Shown one piece after another: positions 58,322 to 64,000 of a stretch of DNA of 64,000 bases. The position numbers and the translations under genes are program-made. The notes under the pieces are model-generated. The model ran no database searches and was not told the DNA's origin. It saw nothing but the letters and a program-made list of their open reading frames with translations. Where the stretch lies: positions 22,008,619 through 22,072,618 of the forward strand of contig NC_089863.1 of assembly GCF_036373705.1 (NCBI RefSeq), written 5' to 3'. Positions within the stretch are counted from its first letter, which is position 1. Every line of letters begins with the position of its first letter. Source of the stretch: Amia ocellicauda. Taxonomy: Eukaryota; Chordata; Actinopteri; Amiiformes; Amiidae.

Positions 58322-60896
58322 AAGGAGGTAGTTATAGTAGGAGACTCAATTCTTAGAGGTGTAGATCACACAGTGTGTTCTAGTGACATGGAGACCCGCA
58401 TTGGTATCTTGCCTGCCTGGTGCTCAGGTTGCAGATCTCCCTAAACTAGTAGACGGGCTACTGGCCAAAGCCGGGGGGAATCCACTGGTCATGGTCAGGG
58501 AGACAGGCAGAGATTAGAAAGTTTAACACGTGGTTGAAAGCTTGGTGTAGGGAAGAGGGGTTTAGGTTTATGGAGCATTGGTCTTTCTTCTGGGATAGAT
58601 GGGACCTGTACAAACCGGACGGTCTACATCTAAACAGACGGGGGGCTAATGCATTGGAAGAGCGTATGTGCAGTGAAATTGAGAAGCATTTAAACTAGGA
58701 ACCAGGGGGGCAGGGAGCTATGACAATGGGAGATGTTCCACTAAGGAAAGGAAACCAAGGGAAACTGCCAGTAGGAAAGTCCTGAAATGTTTGTACCTCA
58801 ATGCCAGGAGTATAAGGAACAAGATGTTAGACTTGGAAGCCACAGTGCTGGTGTGTGACTATGATGTTGTAGGAGTGACAGAAACATGGCTTACAGAAAA
58901 CGATGGGGATGAATACAAGTTGGAAGGATACACACAGTTTAGGTGAGACAGGCAAAATCAAAGAGGGGGTGGGGTAGCATTATATGTGAAAAATGACATT
59001 GAGGCAGAAGAACTTGTATTAGATCCCAGTAACGGAACAGAATCTTTGTGGGTGAAACTTTTGAACAAGAGATCTGGAGGATTAGCGGTAGGAGTGTGTT
59101 ACAGGCCACCAAACTCAGATATTCAGAAAGATGCTGCATTGTAAAGTGTAATCAGGACTGCATGTAGCAAGGATGTGGCTGTTATAATGGGGGATTTCAA
59201 TTTCCCAAACTTAGACTGGGAAAGCCCAGTGGGGACTACAGAAGCAGAAATGGAAATGGTTGAGATGGTAAATGACTGCTTTCTAACTCAATTTGTCAGG
59301 GAACCAACCAGAGAGAGCGCATGTATTGACTTGATCTTTTCAAATGACCAAGATAGAGTCAGGGGGACAGTAGTTAGAGAACCAATGGCAAATTGTGATC
59401 ACAATATGGTTGTCTTTGAGGCATTCTTTCAAAAAACAAGGTCCAAGTCTAAAACAATGGTCTACAATTTTAGAAAAGCAAACCTTGAAGGTATGAGACG
59501 GCACTTAGAAGAGGTAGACTGGAGCACACTGGATACAGAGTTAGTTGAAAATGCATGGGTATATTTTAAGAATATACTACTCGAGGCTCAGGAGCAATTT
59601 GTACCAAAACTTAGCAAATTGAGGAACAAAAAACATTGGCCAAAATGGTATAATAGAGGTATGCAAAAAATATAAAGAGGAAGACAATGTTGTATAGTGC
59701 ATACAAAAGGGATGGTGACGAAACAAAATACATAGAATATGTTGAGCTGCAAAGAGATCTTAAGAAAGGAATCAGGAAAGCAGAGAGGGAATTAGAAAGA
59801 AACATAGCTCTTGGAGCTCAAACCAATGCAAAGAGCTTTCTTCAATATCACAACAGCAAGCGGTTAATAAAGGAGGAGGTGAAACAGATAAAGGGCAAAA
59901 ACGGAGGTATCTTGGAAATTGAACAAGATGTGGCAAATATTCTAAATGAGTATTTCACTGAGGTTTTTACAAAAGAAAAAACAGATGACATGTCACAGGT
60001 TGACAATCAGTCCAGTCAAACCCTAAGAGAGATCAGGATCAATGAGGAGGAGGTACTAAAGGGACTAGCAGAATTAAAAACAAACAAATCACCTGGGCCA
60101 GATGGGATAATTCCAACAGTACTTCAAGAAAAAAGGTGGCTCAGCAGATACAATCTTGGCAGCACAGGCTATTCAGAGGAACTTAGATAATATTCAGTTG
60201 TGGGCTGACACCTGGCTAATGAAATTCAATGTGGACAAGTGCAAGGTAATACATGCAGGTAACAAAAATGTCCACTATAATTACACTATGGGAGGTACAG
60301 ATCTACATGAAGTAACGCATGAGAAAGACCTAGGAGTCTATGTGGACTCCTCACTTTCTCCATCCAAGCAATGTGGGGAAGCAATAAAGAAGGCAAACAG
60401 AATGCTAGGGTATATTGTCAAAAGTGTAGAATTTAAAGCAAGGGCAGTAATGTTAAGACTGTATAATGCGCTAGTTAGACCTCATCTGGAATACTGTGTA
60501 CAGTTCTGGGCACCACACTTCAAAAAGGATATTGCAGCCATAGAGGCAGTTCAGAGGAGAGCAACCAGACTTATTCCAGGTCTTCAAGGGAAAGTCCTAC
60601 TCGGAGAGACTGAGGGAACTGAACCTTTTCACCCTGGAACAGAGGAGACTACCCGGGGACACAAATGGAAATTGGGCTTCAAGGCATTCAAAACGGAAAA
60701 CAGAAGACACTTCTTTACACAGAGAGTAGTCACAATCTGAAATAAACTACCCAGCGATGTGGTTGAAGCTGAAAGTTTGGGAACATTTAAAAATGGTCTG
60801 GAAAGGATCCTTGGATCACTTCGATATTAATGACCACCAAACGAGCACGATGGGTCGAATGGTCCCCTCTCGTTTGTTAACTCTCTAATGTTCTTA
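58321..60896 (+). mobile_element. CR1-clade LINE, copy J
   Basis: Subtype of copies E and I at its 5' end, but it shares MSQV and IIPTVL linker changes with copy C. Endonuclease 59175-59675, linker 59687-60190, RT end 60156-60740, closed early by TGA at IW (about 60738). Confidence 0.88.
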
Positions 60897-60964
60897 AAAG
60901 GGTCTGAAGCAGCATGAAAGGGCACACTAGGCAGCTGAGAACAGTCAGAGAGGGATGTGTATAT

Positions 60965-61036
60965 TGCATTGGCCGGGAATCGAACCCGGGTCAACTGCTT
61001 GAAAGGCAGCTATGCTAACCACTATACCAACAACGC
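60965..61036 (-). tRNA. tRNA-Gly body with UUC (Glu) anticodon
   Basis: The gene is a Gly-UCC copy with canonical T-arm (CCCGGGTTCGATTCCCGG). A single change at plus 61002 turns the anticodon loop CTTCCAA into CTTTCAA, so the anticodon (61001-61003) reads UUC. The acceptor has one mismatch (position 7) and one wobble. It may be mischarged, uncharged or silent. Confidence 0.82.
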
Positions 61037-61262
61037 TTAGAAACTGCTTCCCAACAATATCTCACTGTGGTCGAACATGATTCCAGGATTGCAAAGTGGC
61101 AGGCAATTTGTTTTCCAAATTGCAATCGGTGAACATTTGGGAAGCCCTGCGTTATCTGCAGTTTCCTGTTCCTCAGTGCGGAAGGAAAATGTCCATTAGC
61201 ATCTTTCCAGATTGCACTTTATTCAGACCTTTCCGAAATGAAACAAAACCAAAGTTGAAACA

Positions 61263-61334
61263 TAGCAGAGGATGGTTTCAATCCATTGACCTCTGGGTTA
61301 TGGGCCCAGCACGCTTCCGCTGCGCCACTCTGCT
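61263..61334 (-). tRNA. tRNA-iMet(CAU), three substitutions
   Basis: Changes at the acceptor start (AGCAGAG is kept) and in the T-stem/loop region (TCAATGGATTGAAA). Possibly weakened. Confidence 0.82.
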
Positions 61335-61608
61335 CCATGGGCACTAAACCACCTGTTAACGTCACAGCCACTCCTATATTGCATATTGCAAGCAATACAA
61401 GTTTGCAAAGCCCTGCGTTATTTCCACTTTCCTGTTCAAGACTGCACACCGAGCTTCTCCATGCGCTGGAGCAGCTTTCCAGGTTTCAGTGCCTTCACAT
61501 TTCACCCTGTATGTGCTGTGGGAAGCATCATGTCAATTGTTTTGTACTAAGCGGATCGGGGCTCAGTCTGAGCTCGGATCCGAGCTTAAAAATGACCGTG
61601 CTTCTGAG

Positions 61609-61676
61609 CAGCTGGGACTCAAAGCCACACTCCCTGGCTTAGGAACCCAGTGTCTGATCCACTAGGACACGGGGGC
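61609..61676 (-). pseudogene. tRNA-Arg(CCU)-like pseudogene
   Basis: Acceptor-truncated form. Confidence 0.7.
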
Positions 61677-62297
61677 TCAGCCAGACAGTATCGGAAAATG
61701 GAAATAAATAAATTAATTAATAAATAAAAAGATGCGGCGCGTTACACAATAGACACCAGGTAAAGAAGTGAATAGTTACAGGAACTGTCACGTAAGCTCC
61801 TCAACTTGAAACGGGCACATGCGAACTCCTGTGAAATAACACGAGATGGATAACTACCCCTTCTCTGATAAAGCAGAATGTGACTACCTATTGCGCAGAT
61901 TATTGCGTCAATCGATTCGAAAAGAGGGCTGGCATTTGTCACCAATGTGCCTCATTTTATTTCTGAAATATAACTCCCAGAAAATATTGTCTGATTATCC
62001 TTATTAGTCTGTTGTCGATCTGCTTAATACGTACCTAGCCAATCACTACATCACAGGTGCAGAGACAATCAGTATGAAGGCGAACACGATTTCGTTAACG
62101 TGTGCCCATTTACAAGTTCAATGAATGTATACATAAATAAAGCAGATCTGGGTTTTCCTCTGAAACATTAAGGACTGGTTTCATAAATGCGTCCATAAGT
62201 CCATAAACGCCACAAGTGCAACGTGCACACTTTAGTTCAGTTATAACCTGCTCTATTGTAGCTGCTGTTACTGTACGATTCATCGTGATACGTGTGG

Positions 62298-62762
62298 TTT
62301 ATGATTCTACCAATAATGATAATAATTAAGGAGGAGCTGACAATACAGATGAATTGCTCATGAAACAGACTTCCTTTACTTCTGTAGCACGTATTGCAGT
62401 AAACATATCGTCCTCTGACAAAACAAACGCCCTGACAAGCTCGTTGAGCAAGCGATGCTCACGAGGGGCATTTCATCCACGTTAAGTAAATCAACAGGCT
62501 TCCAGCAATTAACGCCTTTTCCAAATGAATTCCAGACAATGCAGCTGCCCTTAGCTTTAACAATGGCTTGATTAGGTGGAATATGTGAAACAATGAATTT
62601 AAACTGCAATTTGAAAGCTATAGGCACTTCAACTTATGTGAACAACATGATACAAAAATGACAGACCTAGCCCTCTAATTCACTGGATATAACAAACACA
62701 TTAATAAATGTATCCAGGCATTACACACAACATACAAGCAGCAGATACCAATAGGGATGATT
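62298..62762. other. single-copy flank, no gene recognised
   Basis: AT-rich sequence not repeated elsewhere in the window. An 83-codon minus-strand frame (62376-62627) has no recognisable domain. Confidence 0.55.
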
Positions 62763-62828
62763 CAGCTGGATGTGTTAATTGAGAGATCGCCATAGCAGCT
62801 GTTTGTTATTTATGTCTAGCCCTATATA
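62763..62828 (+). promoter_or_regulatory. candidate core promoter with two E-boxes
   Basis: TATATA at 62823-62828 is about 150 bp upstream of the ZP start codon. Two CAGCTG E-boxes lie at 62763-62768 and 62796-62801. Oocyte-specific ZP genes are known to depend on E-boxes bound by FIGLA heterodimers; the assignment here is inference. Confidence 0.45.
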
Positions 62829-62978
62829 GAGCAGGAGCAGTGCCCTAGTGATTATCACTTTCCGGGCTAGTGTGTCTGTGAGTGAACTGGGGGTTTAGTG
62901 GTTATTGCAGAGGCATTGCAGTGCTGTTGTTTAATCCTCTCTTTCCAGTGGCGTTGTCACGTGCTTGTTCTGTGTGCA

Positions 62979-64000
62979 ATGAAGCTGATCTGCATTGCTC
63001 TCTGCCTCTGTGTAGGAGTATTATTCCCTACACCGGTCTTTGCCGACAGTGACAATGAGACTTCAAAGGAATCCTCCGATATCAAGACGCTGTCCAAGCA
63101 CTACCGCATTCTCCCCATGTTCATCCAGGCGTCGGCTCCTCTGGTAGACCCAAAGAAACTCCGGCCGGCCACTGGCAGCAAGCCCATGCCGGATGACCTG
63201 AGGCGCATCCTGTTCCCCGGTGACAACCTGCGGAAAGGTGTGCATCCCAAGAAGGTCCAGAACCGAGGCGTTGCAGTGTGGGGAGACTACAGTAAGATGT
63301 ACGTGGCAGTGCATAAGAACATCAACGGCTTCAGGTGCAGGCCTTCGGAGCTCATGCTGGGGAGCTGCGCCGTCCGTAAGACCACTGAGCACTACTACTA
63401 CTTCATCTACGGGCTGAACGAGTGTGGGAACAAGCGATCGGTAAGTAGCCGTGTGGTTTCACAGATTTGCACTGTTCCATGCTATGTGTTTTCTGGGAAG
63501 TAGTGATAGCTGGATAGCCGTGATGCTGGTTCCTGTATCTTATTGGCTCATCCCTCTTCCATGGTGTCAAACTTAATCCTGTAGATCATTAATGGCCGAC
63601 TGGTGTACTCCAACACTCTGCGCTACTCCCCTCCAACTTCTTCACACCCAGTAATCCGGGGTGTGTCCTTCACTGTGCCCATCCAGCTTGTCTACAACCG
63701 GTATGGATTTGTTTCATCTGAGCAGTAATTGGAGGCAATTGGCTGCCTCCTTCCTGATCTGCTCTGCTGTACTGCCTTTGCAGGTTTCACTATTCCTACA
63801 AGATTGGCTACCAGCCCACATTCCCCCAGCATGGCAGCACCCTTCCAGGCATGGACAAATCTGCCTTCTTCAGAGAGCTGAAGAACAGACATGGCTACAT
63901 CCTGGTCACCACCAATGGTACGGTATCTGTAACTTTGCTGGCTGCTTGTGTGGGGGGTGTGTGTGCATGGATGCATAACCCTGCCCTGCTTCCACAGAGC
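62979..64000 (+). CDS. zona pellucida (ZP3-like) egg-coat protein, first exons, cut by window end
   Basis: Exons: 62979-63440, 63585-63700, 63784-63917 and the first bases of a fourth at 63998. All introns are GT-AG and the phases agree (0, 2, 1). I chose the ATG at 62979 because it opens a clear signal peptide (22 residues, ending TPVFA); an upstream in-frame start would bury it. An N-glycosylation sequon (NET) follows. Exon 1 contains SELMLGSC and LNECGNKR. Exon 2 encodes RLVYSNTLRY and VIRGVSFTVPIQLVYNR, and exon 3 begins FHYSYKIGYQP, the ZP-N domain pattern of ZP3-type egg-coat proteins, which polymerise outside the oocyte. The Cys expected before the first strand and the one in the PIxCxYxR motif are both absent. 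GC content is clearly higher than in the array. Confidence 0.85.

Larger units (their letters stand above)
56398..61095. repeat. array unit 8, type I with both ends altered
   Basis: Starts at the TAAA patch (iMet and Arg lost) and has most of the Tc1 fragment deleted at about 58222. Confidence 0.9.
61096..62297. repeat. array unit 9, terminal partial unit
   Basis: iMet and Arg-like are followed by a deletion at about 61993 that removes Gly-CCC. Near 62227-62250 it contains about 24 bp absent from all other units. Homology ends at about 62297. Confidence 0.88.

Noticed and set aside
62376-62627. 83-codon minus-strand frame near the ZP gene
   Set aside because: No recognisable motif and no splice or promoter context.
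62898-62978. Upstream in-frame start for the ZP protein
   Set aside because: It would place 27 residues before an obvious signal peptide and crosses a good splice-acceptor-like CTCTCTTTCCAG, so it is more likely 5' UTR.

Overview
This is eukaryotic, almost certainly ray-finned fish DNA. The evidence is vertebrate-type nuclear tRNA genes, CR1-clade LINE copies with the typical CR1-like 3' tail, a piscine Tc1/mariner element, a class I endogenous retrovirus, hAT-type non-autonomous DNA, and a spliced zona-pellucida gene at the right edge. The abundance of CR1 favours a non-teleost lineage (sturgeon/paddlefish, gar or bichir), but that is an inference; no species can be named from the sequence alone.

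Layout. (1) 1-10491: a rearranged tRNA-gene block. It holds initiator Met, Arg(CCU)-like and Gly(CCC) genes or pseudogenes, a nearly full-length but dead CR1 LINE (1606-5328), and a 1.6 kb direct duplication (6356-7948 and 8891-10485) carrying elongator Met, Phe-like and Leu-like tRNAs, with a 907-bp hAT-like element (7921-8827) between the two parts. (2) 10492-18515: a complete-length provirus on the minus strand (LTR-gag-pro-pol-env-LTR). Gag and pol are broken by frameshifts and a stop, while env is one open frame. (3) 18516-62297: a higher-order tandem array of about 5.3-5.8 kb units. A type I unit reads iMet(-), Arg-like(-), Gly-CCC(-), hAT remnant, Ala-UGC(+), the 3' half of a Tc1 transposon, a CR1 LINE with its reverse-transcriptase core deleted, Gly-UCC(-). 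A type II unit replaces the Ala gene and Tc1 3' half with a perfect 41-bp-arm palindrome, the Tc1 5' half, a TAC microsatellite, a Trp-like tRNA with a CUA anticodon and a differently deleted LINE. (4) 62298-64000: single-copy flank and the first exons of a zona-pellucida (ZP3-like) egg-coat gene on the plus strand.

Function. The genes most likely to be active are the Pol III tRNA genes (about 20 well-preserved iMet, Gly-CCC, Gly-UCC and Ala-UGC copies) and the ZP gene. All mobile-element proteins except env are visibly broken. The same hAT 8-bp target-site flank, the same LINE deletion joints and the same nonsense codons recur from unit to unit, so the array grew by segmental (tandem) duplication after the transposons had landed and died, not by fresh transposition. 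Several tRNA copies have changed anticodons (Trp to CUA, Gly-UCC to UUC, iMet to UAU, Gly-CCC to CCU), which makes the array a natural example of tRNA birth, decay and possible recoding. Many apparent open frames across the array are only reading frames through tRNA genes and repeats.
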